This document shows positions 25,363-34,527 of a stretch of DNA of 64,000 nucleotides, piece after piece. Source of the stretch: an uncultured delta proteobacterium (lineage in GTDB: Bacteria > Desulfobacterota > Desulfobulbia > Desulfobulbales > Desulfurivibrionaceae); assembly GCA_903869265.1 (NCBI GenBank), contig CAIPYE010000005.1, forward strand, positions 33,292 through 97,291, read 5' to 3'. A program made the translations under genes and the position numbers. The notes under the pieces are model-generated. The model was not told the origin of the DNA, did not search any database, and saw nothing but the letters and a program-made list of their open reading frames with translations. Positions within the stretch are counted from its first letter, which is position 1. Each line of letters begins with the position of its first letter.

Positions 25363-27030
25363 TCAGGCCCCGCCGCCCCCCTCTTTTTCGAGGGTATCCA
25401 ACACCATGGGCAAATGCAGGCGACAGGCCGCAGCAAAGTCCTCTGGAAAATGGCTATTGACCCAGCGCAACTGGGCCTCGCTAAAAGCTCCCATGGAATA
25501 TGGGAGCTTGGGCAAAAGCGCATAGAGCAGCCGTTGCCCGCCCTGCTTGGCCGTTATCCGGCTGGAATATTCGATACTGCTCACCAACCTGGCGCCCAAA
25601 CGGGCGAGAAGCTTCTGGGCAATGAGCAGGGCGCGGTCCAACGAGGCGCGGGTGGCTCCGTCCGCCTCCAGGATATTTCCCACTTCCCCAAGGGGCATGA
25701 TCTGTAATTCCCACTGGGAGGTCTGCGCCTTGGGCACAAAAAGCATTACCCCCTCATCCTCGTACACCACCAGACTGGTGTTTTCATTTTCCATCCCGTC
25801 CATCCGCCTGTTGTTGCGGATCGCCTTGAGATAGGTGCTGAAAAAATCGCACCCCGTCTCTTCTTGGTACCGCGCACAAAACTCGGCAACGAGATCCCCG
25901 CAGGCATAACTTGAAACAGGGTCGTTTGCGGCCTGACCGCCATGATGCCAAGCGGAAACCGTCTGCGGCAGCATGGCGTACTGTTGGTGGATCTGTTGAT
26001 GCGAGGCATGGAGCCGGTAGCCGCTGGCCGAGAAATCAAACCCGTAGTTCCAGCCCCAGAGGGTGGCGGTAAAGGACAAATCCTGGGCATCTTTTTCCCG
26101 CAGGGCTTTAACCACCGCCTGCCGCAGTTTTTCGAGCTCGGCTCGGGTCATGGCTTTGCGGCCAGGCGGCAGAGGCAAGCCCAACTGGGCGGCAAGGTGG
26201 AGAAAGGTACGCTGATAGTAGAGATGCCGCAAGCCCTGCATGTCGGCTTCGGAAAGATTCGCCGTACTGTAACGGACAGCATCATCCGCCATGTTTGCGG
26301 CGTAATGCCCCCAGGGAATATAGCTGTTGCGGCGAAGATACTCAAAAACATGACACTTCTGGACCGCATCGCGATACTCGCCCACGATTTCGCTCCCCCC
26401 CTGCACTCCAGGCCGCAGGACCATGACCTTGCGATAGTTTTCTGGCAGGTGTCGATTATTGACCACCACCTCGAACAGATCACGCCGGAGAATCTTGGCC
26501 CGAACCAGGCCGGATGCGCTCTCATCATAGCGAAGGCCGACCGGCTCCCCTGACCCGTCACGGAGAAATTCGCAGCTCATGGCGGCCAGCGCCACCAGAT
26601 CCTCCGGGTCGGTGGAAGTGGCAGCAAGGGCCAGCAATACGGTTTCCGGAAGCAGTGCGAAACTTCTTTGCATATCCTGAGCAGCTCCAGCGGGCAGGAG
26701 GCCCTGCAAGGCCTGACGCATGGACACAGCCTGCGGTTGCGGCAATTTAATAACGGATGGATTTACCGCCCTGGGCGCAGCCCAGGCGCTGCTGATGTAC
26801 GTTACCCCCCGAAAAGGAAAAGGGTTGACGATTTCATAAACCGCATCCGCCTGATCAACCCGGAGATCGCCCTCGGGGAAATTAACCTGGTTCAGATACG
26901 GGTTGTCGTCCGAAAATGCGCCAAGCGGTTCGACACAATCGTTTTCCCGCAGATTGGCAACTTGGTATGCAGGCGTATGCACGCCATAGACAAACTGCCC
27001 GGAAGGGTGGACGCAGGAACGCACGGTCAT
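25363..27030 (-). CDS. Conserved protein of unknown function (555 aa)
   Basis: A large cytosolic protein without signal or membrane segments. The centre holds the repeated-histidine stretch RLHASHQQIHQQ (about residues 358-369), followed 10 residues on by AWHHGG. This recalls the HIT/GalT-type His motif of nucleotide hydrolases and transferases, but I cannot confirm the fold. GGAGATTTTGAT precedes the ATG. It is followed 264 nt later by pycA on the same strand; that gap holds nothing clear. No function is assigned. Confidence 0.6.
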   Translation of the reverse strand: MTVRSCVHPSGQFVYGVHTPAYQVANLRENDCVEPLGAFSDDNPYLNQVNFPEGDLRVDQADAVYEIVNPFPFRGVTYISSAWAAPRAVNPSVIKLPQPQAVSMRQALQGLLPAGAAQDMQRSFALLPETVLLALAATSTDPEDLVALAAMSCEFLRDGSGEPVGLRYDESASGLVRAKILRRDLFEVVVNNRHLPENYRKVMVLRPGVQGGSEIVGEYRDAVQKCHVFEYLRRNSYIPWGHYAANMADDAVRYSTANLSEADMQGLRHLYYQRTFLHLAAQLGLPLPPGRKAMTRAELEKLRQAVVKALREKDAQDLSFTATLWGWNYGFDFSASGYRLHASHQQIHQQYAMLPQTVSAWHHGGQAANDPVSSYACGDLVAEFCARYQEETGCDFFSTYLKAIRNNRRMDGMENENTSLVVYEDEGVMLFVPKAQTSQWELQIMPLGEVGNILEADGATRASLDRALLIAQKLLARLGARLVSSIEYSSRITAKQGGQRLLYALLPKLPYSMGAFSEAQLRWVNSHFPEDFAAACRLHLPMVLDTLEKEGGGGA

Positions 27031-27247
27031 ATCAAAATCTCCAATAAATCACACGGGGAAGAGCGGCAAGGTTGCGCAGGCGAACTATAACCGGTAATCA
27101 CGCCCGCGCTCCACAAGAAAAATCGAAAAAATCTTAGCCTCGCTCGCCTTTGCCGCGGAATCTGCTACCATGTGGGAAAATCTACGCTCAATTTCCTTCT
27201 GCCCCACGGTGTGTTTCTTTTTTGCTAAGATCAATAAGCGCCATTGG

Positions 27248-27617
27248 TCATCCTTCAAAAATTTGCAGGAGAGTCGCGGACAGATCGGCCACCCGGCAAC
27301 GCACCAACCCGAGCGAGACGTCTTCCCCGAAAATGGTGATGAGAACAAGCTCGTCGCCGATCCGGCCAAAATGAATATTCCCGTTTTTCCCCTTGTGAAA
27401 GAGCAGGGAAAAATCCTCCTCGCCGATCAGTTTGGCGATCTGGGAGATTGCGCCCAGGCTGGCCGCAGCCAGCGCGGCCAGAGAAATGGCATCGAGATCA
27501 TCGGTGTCATGCCCGCAGTTGGACAGGATATTGCCTGCCCCGTCGATGAGCAGTGCGTTGCGAACGCCCGCGGGGAAAATATCGGAACCACGCCCGCTTT
27601 TTTTGGACCTTCCCCAT
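27248..27617 (-). pseudogene. Roadblock/LC7-domain protein with a frame lesion at an A7 run
   Basis: A frame ending at 27248 reads FPAGVRNALLIDGAGNILSN, ISLAALAAASLGAISQIAKL, FSLLFHKGKNGNIHFGRIG and LVLITIFGEDVSLGLVRCRV, a clear Roadblock/LC7 (MglB-like) domain that normally regulates a small Ras-like GTPase. No start codon exists in that frame. The ATG at 27617, with GAAGAGAAG before it, opens MGKVQK in another frame, and the two join if the A7 run (minus strand, 27598-27604) were A6. So it is a broken gene, a sequencing error or a slippage gene. It is divergent from trpB. Confidence 0.65.
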
Positions 27618-27716
27618 CTTCTCTTCTTGTCTAACCTGCTGAAAATGGAGTATCGTATTGGTTCTGGAAAACCCCAAAAAAGGAAATTCGCCGATTAGGC
27701 GACAAGGATTTTCACC

Positions 27717-28949
27717 ATGAACAAACCTGGTTATTTTGGACAATGGGGCGGTGCCTATATCCCGGAAGTGCTGTACGAAACCTTCCAAGAACTGAAAGAG
27801 GTCTACACCAAAGCCAAGGCAGACCCAACCTTCTGGCAGGAGTACGTCGATCTCATGGGCTCGTATTCCTGCCGTCCCACTCCCCTTACCCTTGCCGACA
27901 ACCTGAGCCGTCACTTCGGCGGGGCACAGATTTTCATCAAACGCGAAGATCTCAACCACACCGGGGCGCATAAGGCCAACAACGTCATGGGCCAGGGATT
28001 GCTGGTCAAGCGCATGGGCAAGACTCGGGTGATCGCGGAAACCGGCGCGGGCCAGCACGGGGTGGCCTGCGCCACCATGGCCGCCAAGTTCGGCTTTGCC
28101 TGCACCATCTACATGGGCGAGGAAGACATGCACCGCCAGCGGCCCAATGTCTTCTGGATGGAAAAGTTGGGCGCCACCGTGGTGCCGGTCACCACCGGCA
28201 GCCGCACCCTCAAGGACGCCATCAACGAGGCCTTCCGCGACTGGGTTTCCAACATGGACACCACCCACTATGTAATGGGCACGGTCTGCGGGCCGCATCC
28301 CTTTCCGGAGATGGTGGCCTGGTTCCAGTCCATCATCGGCCTGGAGGCGCGCAAACAGATCCTCGCGGCCCACGGCAAGCTCCCGGCCCGGGTCTATGCC
28401 TGCGTGGGCGGCGGCTCCAACGCCATGGGCATCTTCCAGGGCTTTCTCGGTGACCCCGAAGTGGAGTTGATCGGGGTGGAGGCAGGCGGCAAGGGGCTTG
28501 ACACCGGCCAGCATGCCGCACGGCTGGCCAGCAAGGACGCCTCGCCCGGCGTGGCCCAGGGGTACAAAACCATGTTTCTCCAGGACTCCGACGGCCAGAT
28601 GCGCGACACCCATTCGGTGGCTGCAGGGCTCGATTATATCGGGGTCTCTCCCCTGCTCACCGACCTCTGGGAAAAAAAGAGGGTCCGTTTTTCCGCAGCC
28701 ACCGACCAGGAGGTCATGGCCGCGCTGGATCTAACGATCAAAAAGGAAGGGATCATCCCGGCGCTGGAATCCAGCCATGCCTTTGTTCAGGCCTTCAAGG
28801 AGGCGGGAGAGCTGAGCCGCGACCAAGCCATTATTATCAACCAGTCCGGCCGGGGCGACAAGGACATCTTCACCATTGCCCACGCCTTTGATGATCCGTC
28901 CTGGAAGGAATTTATCCGGAAAAAGGGAGAGGAATATGCAGCTCGCTGA
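27717..28949 (+). CDS. trpB: Tryptophan synthase beta subunit TrpB
   Basis: Condenses indole and serine to tryptophan. PLP-forming Lys86 lies in HTGAHKANN, and GGGSNAMG binds the phosphate of PLP. The indole-side ETGAGQHGVA is intact. The 410-aa length fits the TrpB1 type that pairs with TrpA. AAGGA precedes the ATG. It overlaps trpA by 14 nt. Other trp genes are not in the window, so trpBA forms its own unit here, with a PAS-LuxR gene behind it. Confidence 0.95.
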   Translation: MNKPGYFGQWGGAYIPEVLYETFQELKEVYTKAKADPTFWQEYVDLMGSYSCRPTPLTLADNLSRHFGGAQIFIKREDLNHTGAHKANNVMGQGLLVKRMGKTRVIAETGAGQHGVACATMAAKFGFACTIYMGEEDMHRQRPNVFWMEKLGATVVPVTTGSRTLKDAINEAFRDWVSNMDTTHYVMGTVCGPHPFPEMVAWFQSIIGLEARKQILAAHGKLPARVYACVGGGSNAMGIFQGFLGDPEVELIGVEAGGKGLDTGQHAARLASKDASPGVAQGYKTMFLQDSDGQMRDTHSVAAGLDYIGVSPLLTDLWEKKRVRFSAATDQEVMAALDLTIKKEGIIPALESSHAFVQAFKEAGELSRDQAIIINQSGRGDKDIFTIAHAFDDPSWKEFIRKKGEEYAAR

Positions 28950-29703
28950 GCAGATCCGGCAAGCCCGGAACAAAAAAGACATCCTGCTCATGACCCATCT
29001 GGTGCTGGGCTATCCGTCCTTTGCGGTGAACCGCGAGGTGATCCACCAGATGGTGGGAAACGGGGTGGATGTGATCGAGCTCCAGATTCCCTTTTCCGAG
29101 CCCATGGCCGACGGCCCCATGATCATCAAGGCCAATCAGGAGGCCATCGCCAGCGGGACCAAGGTTGCCGACTGCCTGGCCTTTGCCGCAGAGATGGCGG
29201 CTCAATACGATATCCCCTTCCTGTTCATGACCTACTACAATATCCTCTTCAAATACGGCCTGAAGAGTTTTTTAACCAAGGCCAAGGAAATCGGGATCAG
29301 GGGTTTCATCGTCCCAGACCTGCCGCCCGAGGAGGGCGAAGAATACCTGCGGCTGACCAAGGAACTCGATCTTGCCCCCATCCAGATCTTCGCGCCCACC
29401 AGCACGGAAGCACGGATGCGGACCCTGGCCGAGCATGGAGCCGGATTCATCTACTGCGTGGCGCGTCGTGGCGTTACCGGTAGCAAAACCGAGTTCGACG
29501 CCTCCTTCGACGCTTACCTGGCCCGCTGTCGCAAAGCCACGGACTTGCCCCTCGCCGTGGGTTTTGGCATCAGCAGCCGGGCAGACGTACAGATCCTGAC
29601 CGGTAAGGCAGACCTGGCGGTGATCGGCACCGCCACCATCCGGCTGGTGGAAGAAAAAGGACCGGAGGCGGTGGGCCCTTTTATCGCCGGACTCAGGGGC
29701 TAA
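28936..29703 (+). CDS. trpA: Tryptophan synthase alpha subunit TrpA
   Basis: Cleaves indole-3-glycerol phosphate to indole, channelled to TrpB. The active-site segment IELQIPFSEPMADGP keeps Glu48 and Asp59; the usual Asp after the Ser is Glu here. The phosphate-binding GFGISSRADV lies near the C-terminus. The ATG at 28936 has AGGGAGAGGAA before it and lies inside the end of trpB, giving coupled translation. 255 aa is a normal length. Confidence 0.94.
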   Translation: MQLAEQIRQARNKKDILLMTHLVLGYPSFAVNREVIHQMVGNGVDVIELQIPFSEPMADGPMIIKANQEAIASGTKVADCLAFAAEMAAQYDIPFLFMTYYNILFKYGLKSFLTKAKEIGIRGFIVPDLPPEEGEEYLRLTKELDLAPIQIFAPTSTEARMRTLAEHGAGFIYCVARRGVTGSKTEFDASFDAYLARCRKATDLPLAVGFGISSRADVQILTGKADLAVIGTATIRLVEEKGPEAVGPFIAGLRG

Positions 29704-29709
29704 GAAAAA

Positions 29710-30558
29710 ATGAAAGCCAAGGCCCTGGCCAACAAGACCCTGGCAGTCGAGACCGCCCGCTTCCATGAACTTGCAACCCAAAGTCTTGAATGGGTTTGGG
29801 AAACAGACGCCCTAGGGATTCTAACCTATTGCTCGCCAAGCTGTAAGGTGCTTTACGGCTACAAACCCACTGAACTTCTGGGGTGCAACGCCATTGAGAA
29901 GCTCATCCCCCCGCAAGACCGGGAGACCCAACGGAACATCATGGAGGAGATGCGCCAGAGCAGAAAACCCCGCAACGGCCTGCGGAGACGGGGGATGCGA
30001 AAAGACGGCACCATCATCCCCATAATAACCCACTGCCTGCCGGTGTTGGACGGAACAGCCGTAGTCGGTTTCCGCGGTCTCTCCCGAGATATCAGCGTCA
30101 TCCAAAAATTGGAACTCCATCTCGAACACAAAACCCGCGAACTCACCGAGGTCAACAACGCCCTCAGCCTTCTCCTGCATCAGGGCGCCGACGCCAGGGC
30201 CGAGCATGAACGCAGAATCCACGACAATCTGCAACGCCTGGTTATACCCTATCTGGAAAAAATACAGGAGCGGTGCAAAGATCCGGAACTGGAACTCTAC
30301 CTGCGGGTGGCAATGGCCAATCTTGAGAAAATAACCTCAACCTTCAACCTGACACTCTCCGCCAGAATGGACGGGCTCACCCCCCGCGAACTGGAGGTGG
30401 CGGAACTTATCAAACAGGGCCGGTCCACCAAACAAATAGCCACCCTTCTTGATCTTTCCAGCCGAACCGTGGAATTTTACCGCGACAAACTCCGGGTCAA
30501 GCTCGGCATCAAAAACAAAAAAACCAACCTACGCTCCCACCTTTCCTCCCTTGCCTGA
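29710..30558 (+). CDS. PAS domain - LuxR-type HTH regulator (282 aa)
   Basis: Residues about 18-130 form a PAS fold (WVWETDALGILTYCSPSC, and FRGLSRDI at its end). A coiled linker of about 140-195 follows. The C-terminal 60 residues are a LuxR/GerE helix-turn-helix: LTPRELEVAELIKQGRSTKQ and LDLSSRTVEFYRDKLRVKLG. There is no receiver or kinase domain, so it is a one-component sensor-regulator. It starts 6 nt after trpA, so it is transcribed with trpBA. The IS1595 element inserted 94 nt after its stop. Confidence 0.85.
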   Translation: MKAKALANKTLAVETARFHELATQSLEWVWETDALGILTYCSPSCKVLYGYKPTELLGCNAIEKLIPPQDRETQRNIMEEMRQSRKPRNGLRRRGMRKDGTIIPIITHCLPVLDGTAVVGFRGLSRDISVIQKLELHLEHKTRELTEVNNALSLLLHQGADARAEHERRIHDNLQRLVIPYLEKIQERCKDPELELYLRVAMANLEKITSTFNLTLSARMDGLTPRELEVAELIKQGRSTKQIATLLDLSSRTVEFYRDKLRVKLGIKNKKTNLRSHLSSLA

Positions 30559-30651
30559 TAGGCCTCTGCTCAAACTCCGTATTTTTTCCGTATTGCTATT
30601 GCCAGCCAACTCCTTTATTAGCAAAACCACTACCATTTCTTATTTGTATCA

Positions 30652-30659
30652 TATTTTTT
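30652..30659. repeat. Target-site duplication, left copy
   Basis: TATTTTTT directly abuts the left inverted repeat and is identical to 34528-34535. Eight bases is the duplication size of the IS1595 family. Confidence 0.9.
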
Positions 30660-30683
30660 GGGAATTATATACTTAACTCCCTA
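30660..30683. repeat. IS1595 element terminal inverted repeat, distal (passenger side)
   Basis: Pairs with 34504-34527; 23 of 24 positions agree, with A instead of G at position 16. Confidence 0.9.
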
Positions 30684-30691
30684 CTAGAAAG

Positions 30692-30741
30692 AAAGCGGCT
30701 TAATCTATCACCCATGGTCGGGAGATAGATTAAGCCGCTTT
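30692..30741. terminator. Long hairpin at the end of the passenger gene
   Basis: An 18-bp perfect stem: AAAGCGGCTTAATCTATC (30692-30709) and its complement (30724-30741), loop of 14 nt. The T run is short on either strand. It lies 27 nt beyond the stop of the restriction-modification gene and just inside the inverted repeat, so it can end the passenger transcript and block read-in from trpBA. Confidence 0.75.
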
Positions 30742-30768
30742 TCTGTGCAAAATAAGGCAACGCACCTA

Positions 30769-33441
30769 CTATTTCGGTGGTTTGAAAGCATCGAGAACAG
30801 TGGCAGCAAGTTCGCTTTCCAGATTCAGTACCTTTGCAGCCATTGTAATAGTCTTTCTTTTGTCAGCCAGGGCAGCTTTTTCCCGATCTTCGGCTTCCTT
30901 TAGCGCCTTATCAATATCTTTACATTTTTTCTTATTAGGCAGCGGTATTTCAATATTTTTGATCAGACTCCATCGAACACGAGTTCTATTAGCCCCGGTC
31001 GCCGCAAGCAACATTTCTGAACGAAAGACGCTTGATCGAAGAAGAACCCACAATACCCTTGCAGGAACTCCGTTTTGAGGGGTCAGAATTGTGTACTCGC
31101 TTGATGCAACACACCCGTCCGTTTCATCAGTAATATATCCAACGCTACCATACGTTGCAGCGATATTAGATATAACAATATCTCCTCGCCGAACTCTATA
31201 GAGTTTTGAGTGCTGTGTCGTCGTGGGGTCAACGGCATCCCCTTGCTGAGATTCGCCAGAATAGGTAACACGGAGATATGTCTCGATAGCGCCATGCTCC
31301 TGACAATCAATGACATCTTCCTCTGGAAATTGTTTCTCAGAAGCGATGTCCTTAAGTTTAACCACCGTCAAGCCTGCTTTTTTCCAATTATTCTTGCTTG
31401 CCCCTCGCTGAATAAGACAATGCTTAACATCAAGGCGATCTACAATCTTCGCCGAAGGCACTACATACCCCCTGGGCCGCTTGCCAGAGCAATAATTCTC
31501 ATACTTTTGGGAAACTGACAAAATTTCCCCTTTAGCCTTTGCTCTATTTTCCGTGTCTATCGGCATGCTCCTTGCTCGAGAAGGATCATCCAGCCCAATA
31601 TAACGACAGGGATACATGAAAACATCGCACTGTTTTTCATTCTTGTTCGATTTCTTTTGAAGGACTAAAAGCGATGTTTTTACCCGAGCCTTTGACCGCT
31701 GAAAAGCATCACCGGGCAAAGACACCACGGCCTTCACAATAAACTCATCAAACATCCAACGCCGAAACCAAGCGTATTTATCGCCACTGAGAATGCCATC
31801 ATCAAGCACCGTAATAAGGCGTCCGCCGGGCGTAAGGAGATCGCGATAACGCTCGATAAACAACAAGTTTGATCTGAGTTCTTTTTTGCTGATTTCATAC
31901 GTTAGAAGGTCATATTCTTTCAAGAGCGTATCAGAATATCTATCTTCATTTTCATCTTCATCTTCACTCAATTTGTATGTTTTAGCAAACGGGGGGTTGG
32001 TAACAATAACATCGAAAAACCCATTATCCGCTTTTGATATAACAGAAAAATCATCTTTTTCTCGTTCTTGATCAGCAGTATCTTGAGGTCGTTTTTCGAG
32101 CTTTTTGTCTAGGCCGTCAAGATTGAAAATCGTTGCCCCACCATCACCATGCAAATACATGTTCAGGCGTGCAATCCGAGCAAGATTAGGATCTTTCCCA
32201 ACCTCGCATCCCCAGATATGATTATTTTTTATCACATCCTTTGCTTCAACTTTTTCCTCTTCAGTCTTCCCTGTCACCGAATCAACTTTTCCCCACATAT
32301 CTGCCAACACATCAATCAGAAAACCGCCCGTGCCACAACACCCATCATAAACTCGGTCGCTTTTATCTGGATGATCAACGTCAACTTTAATGCGGGCTAA
32401 TTTTACTCCGAGCTTGACGATGCTTCTTGGTGTGAAGTATTGGCCCAGATCCTTGCCGCGCATGGTGGCGCTCAAAAAGGTTTCAAATAAACGTCCATTA
32501 AGGTCGGCGTCAATGCCAAAAAGATATTTTCCTTCAAGGAGCCTGACAACATCTTTAATTGTTTCCGCCGAAAGGTTTATTGAACCGTTTGGGTCAAAAA
32601 TCCGGCGCCGCAAACCGGCGCCAATGTCTTTCTCCATCGAATCAATAAAAGTTCGAAACCAAATATCACTTAACGGGTTAACAGAATTTGACTCTTGCGC
32701 CTCCACCCATACTTTCGAAAACTTGACTTTACGAGCGTCGATTGAAAACTTATCTTTATAAATATCTTGGCCAAGTGCATCGCGGACATGTTTATCTGAG
32801 ATAAGTTTCAAGGCAATAATTTTTACAAATTCGAAAAATGCCGCCGATTGGCTGATATTATCATTCTTGTAGATAAGCTGGTGACAGCGTGCAAAAGCCT
32901 CGTTGATTTCTTCTATATTAGGCTTAGTCATCTCCAGCAGAGAAGGTTTAGAACCACCTAATGCAGTCGCGCTCTTCAAGGCACTGGGCGAAAGAATATC
33001 ACGAAGCTCATCAAGCGAAGGGCTGGCGATTGCCATTTCACCATGTAATCGTCGATATATTGGGGGGCTATAATCCCACCTATAAACGCGGGTTTCCAGC
33101 CCGTTACTCAACACATAGTACTGCACGGGATTGGACTGTGAGTACTCTGAGTTTAATAGCAGAGAATATGCCTTTGGTTGCCAGACCCAGTCGTCAAGAT
33201 TTTCGGCAGGTCCCTTTGCCTCCACAACAAATTTAGCGGAGGCAGCAGCGGTGGCCAAAAAATCAGGCCGATAATTTGTTGCCTTTCCGCGCGGCGTTTT
33301 CCTTACGCCCAATTCCTTGAGCGTTTTCTTGTTTTTTATCTGGTTATTTTTGTAACCAAGGTACTTGAGGAGTGGCCCAACAAAGAACATTTCCACGTCC
33401 GATTCATTATGTAGATCTGCAACATTGCAAATGGTTTTCAT
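30769..33441 (-). CDS. Single-chain restriction-modification enzyme: HsdR-like nuclease + N6-adenine methylase + specificity domain (890 aa)
   Basis: Residues 1 to about 130 look like an HsdR_N-type PD-(D/E)xK nuclease: Glu17, Pro59-Asp60, Glu74-Ala-Lys76 and Gln88 are in order. Residues about 310-630 are an HsdM-like gamma-class methylase with GQYFTPR, SAM motif DGCCGTGGF (about 366-374) and catalytic NPPF (482-485). Residues about 680-870 resemble an HsdS half: a target-recognition region with RRGDIVISNIA and IKNIEIPLPN, then a coiled helix. No translocase motor is present, so it fits type IIG/IIL-like enzymes. The ATG at 33441 follows AGGGTGG. It travels as cargo of the IS1595 element. Confidence 0.85.
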   Translation of the reverse strand: MKTICNVADLHNESDVEMFFVGPLLKYLGYKNNQIKNKKTLKELGVRKTPRGKATNYRPDFLATAAASAKFVVEAKGPAENLDDWVWQPKAYSLLLNSEYSQSNPVQYYVLSNGLETRVYRWDYSPPIYRRLHGEMAIASPSLDELRDILSPSALKSATALGGSKPSLLEMTKPNIEEINEAFARCHQLIYKNDNISQSAAFFEFVKIIALKLISDKHVRDALGQDIYKDKFSIDARKVKFSKVWVEAQESNSVNPLSDIWFRTFIDSMEKDIGAGLRRRIFDPNGSINLSAETIKDVVRLLEGKYLFGIDADLNGRLFETFLSATMRGKDLGQYFTPRSIVKLGVKLARIKVDVDHPDKSDRVYDGCCGTGGFLIDVLADMWGKVDSVTGKTEEEKVEAKDVIKNNHIWGCEVGKDPNLARIARLNMYLHGDGGATIFNLDGLDKKLEKRPQDTADQEREKDDFSVISKADNGFFDVIVTNPPFAKTYKLSEDEDENEDRYSDTLLKEYDLLTYEISKKELRSNLLFIERYRDLLTPGGRLITVLDDGILSGDKYAWFRRWMFDEFIVKAVVSLPGDAFQRSKARVKTSLLVLQKKSNKNEKQCDVFMYPCRYIGLDDPSRARSMPIDTENRAKAKGEILSVSQKYENYCSGKRPRGYVVPSAKIVDRLDVKHCLIQRGASKNNWKKAGLTVVKLKDIASEKQFPEEDVIDCQEHGAIETYLRVTYSGESQQGDAVDPTTTQHSKLYRVRRGDIVISNIAATYGSVGYITDETDGCVASSEYTILTPQNGVPARVLWVLLRSSVFRSEMLLAATGANRTRVRWSLIKNIEIPLPNKKKCKDIDKALKEAEDREKAALADKRKTITMAAKVLNLESELAATVLDAFKPPK

Positions 33442-33517
33442 TTGGACCACCCTATATCACAACTTTTTAATTCTTCGTTTTGGGGAGTATGAAGCAATCC
33501 GCTGTCTGTGATGAGCT

Positions 33518-34459
33518 TCATGAAAAAGGCCTTGTGAGATTCGCGTATGTGAGTCGCACGCCGCTGGTTTTGCGAATAAGCGCATCAATTCGATCCAGCG
33601 TATGCACCTTGCAGTTCCCTTCATTGAGACGGTAGGAAAATTCATCCACATAACGCTGTAGATGTTTTTCACTGAAAGAATGATAAACGCCGTAAAAACC
33701 GCGCTTGAGCACAGCCCAAACGCTCTCAATTCCGTTGGTGTGGGCCATGCCGTCAACAAACTGCTTGGCGCTGTGGGTAACAACCTGATGGTGGTATTCC
33801 GCCATGCCACAATAGGCGGCATGCTCATCGGTACAAAGAATCGAGCCCGGCGCTACCGCTCCGCGCACCTTGGCTTGGATCGTCCTTGCGCTGGTGCCGG
33901 TGATAACGGAAGCCCTCACTTGTCCGTTCCGCTCCCGCATCCCCAAGACGGCAATCTTGCCAACCGCACCGCGTCCAGCCTTGAGCTTCTTGCTCTCATG
34001 CTTGTTCGTTTCCTTGCCGCCGATGTAGGTTTCATCAGCTTCAATAATCCCGGAGAGAAAACCACCATAGCCGCCACTGCCGCTCCCGCAGGCCTGACGG
34101 ATGCGTTGCAGCATAAACCATGCGGTTTTCTGCGTCACGCCTATTTCCTTGGAAAGTTGCAGGGAGGAGATACCCTTGCGGGCTGTGGAGATCAGATACA
34201 TGGCATAGAGCCATTTATCCAGCGGCACATGGGAGCGCTCAAAGATGGTGCCGGTACGCACCGTGAAATCCACCTTACAGGAGAGGCAGCGGTAGTATCC
34301 TTCCACCTTGCGCGTTTGGATGCGTTCCATGGAGCCGCACCGAGGGCAGACCGGATGGCCGTTCCACCGTTGCTTCTCCAGGTACGCCCTGGCGCTGGCT
34401 TCGTTCGGGAATTTTTTGAGGAATTGGTAGATGCTTACTGTAACGCCGTCATTGTGCAT
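33518..34459 (-). CDS. IS1595-family transposase (313 aa)
   Basis: An N-terminal zinc ribbon (Cys38, Cys41, Cys58, Cys61) is followed by a helix-turn-helix segment ISSLQLSKEIGVTQKTAWFM. A DDE-type core follows with Asp142 in EADETYIGG, Asp211 in LCTDEHAAY and the HTNGIESVWAVLKRG segment, where Asn242 and Glu245 are candidates for the third site. This is the IS1595 (ISXO2-like) arrangement. AAAGGAGA precedes the ATG at 6 nt. The gene is intact and lies 45 nt inside the right inverted repeat. Confidence 0.93.
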   Translation of the reverse strand: MHNDGVTVSIYQFLKKFPNEASARAYLEKQRWNGHPVCPRCGSMERIQTRKVEGYYRCLSCKVDFTVRTGTIFERSHVPLDKWLYAMYLISTARKGISSLQLSKEIGVTQKTAWFMLQRIRQACGSGSGGYGGFLSGIIEADETYIGGKETNKHESKKLKAGRGAVGKIAVLGMRERNGQVRASVITGTSARTIQAKVRGAVAPGSILCTDEHAAYCGMAEYHHQVVTHSAKQFVDGMAHTNGIESVWAVLKRGFYGVYHSFSEKHLQRYVDEFSYRLNEGNCKVHTLDRIDALIRKTSGVRLTYANLTRPFS

Positions 34460-34503
34460 GACTGTCTCCTTTCTCGTTTAGAAACAGTCTATTACGGTAT
34501 ACT

Positions 34504-34527
34504 TAGGGAGTCAAGTATATAATTCCC
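34504..34527. repeat. IS1595 element terminal inverted repeat, transposase side
   Basis: Read on the minus strand it begins GGGAATTATATACTTG and matches the other end with one substitution. Confidence 0.9.

Larger units (their letters stand above)
30660..34527 (-). mobile_element. Complete IS1595-family element (3,868 bp) carrying a restriction-modification passenger
   Basis: The outer ends begin GGGAATTATATACTT on both strands and match over 24 bp with one mismatch (30660-30683 against 34504-34527). The flanking 8-mers are identical. Inside are the transposase (33518-34459), a passenger restriction-modification gene (30769-33441) in the same orientation 76 nt downstream, and a strong hairpin at the distal end. 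The sequence is visibly AT-richer than both flanks. The intact duplication and intact genes point to a recent insertion, between the PAS-LuxR gene and the next sensor gene, with no gene visibly cut. Confidence 0.92.

Noticed and set aside
27085..27369. Gene of 94 aa downstream of the Roadblock remnant on the minus strand
   Set aside because: Most of it is the wrong frame of the Roadblock domain; no ribosome site and no recognisable domain.
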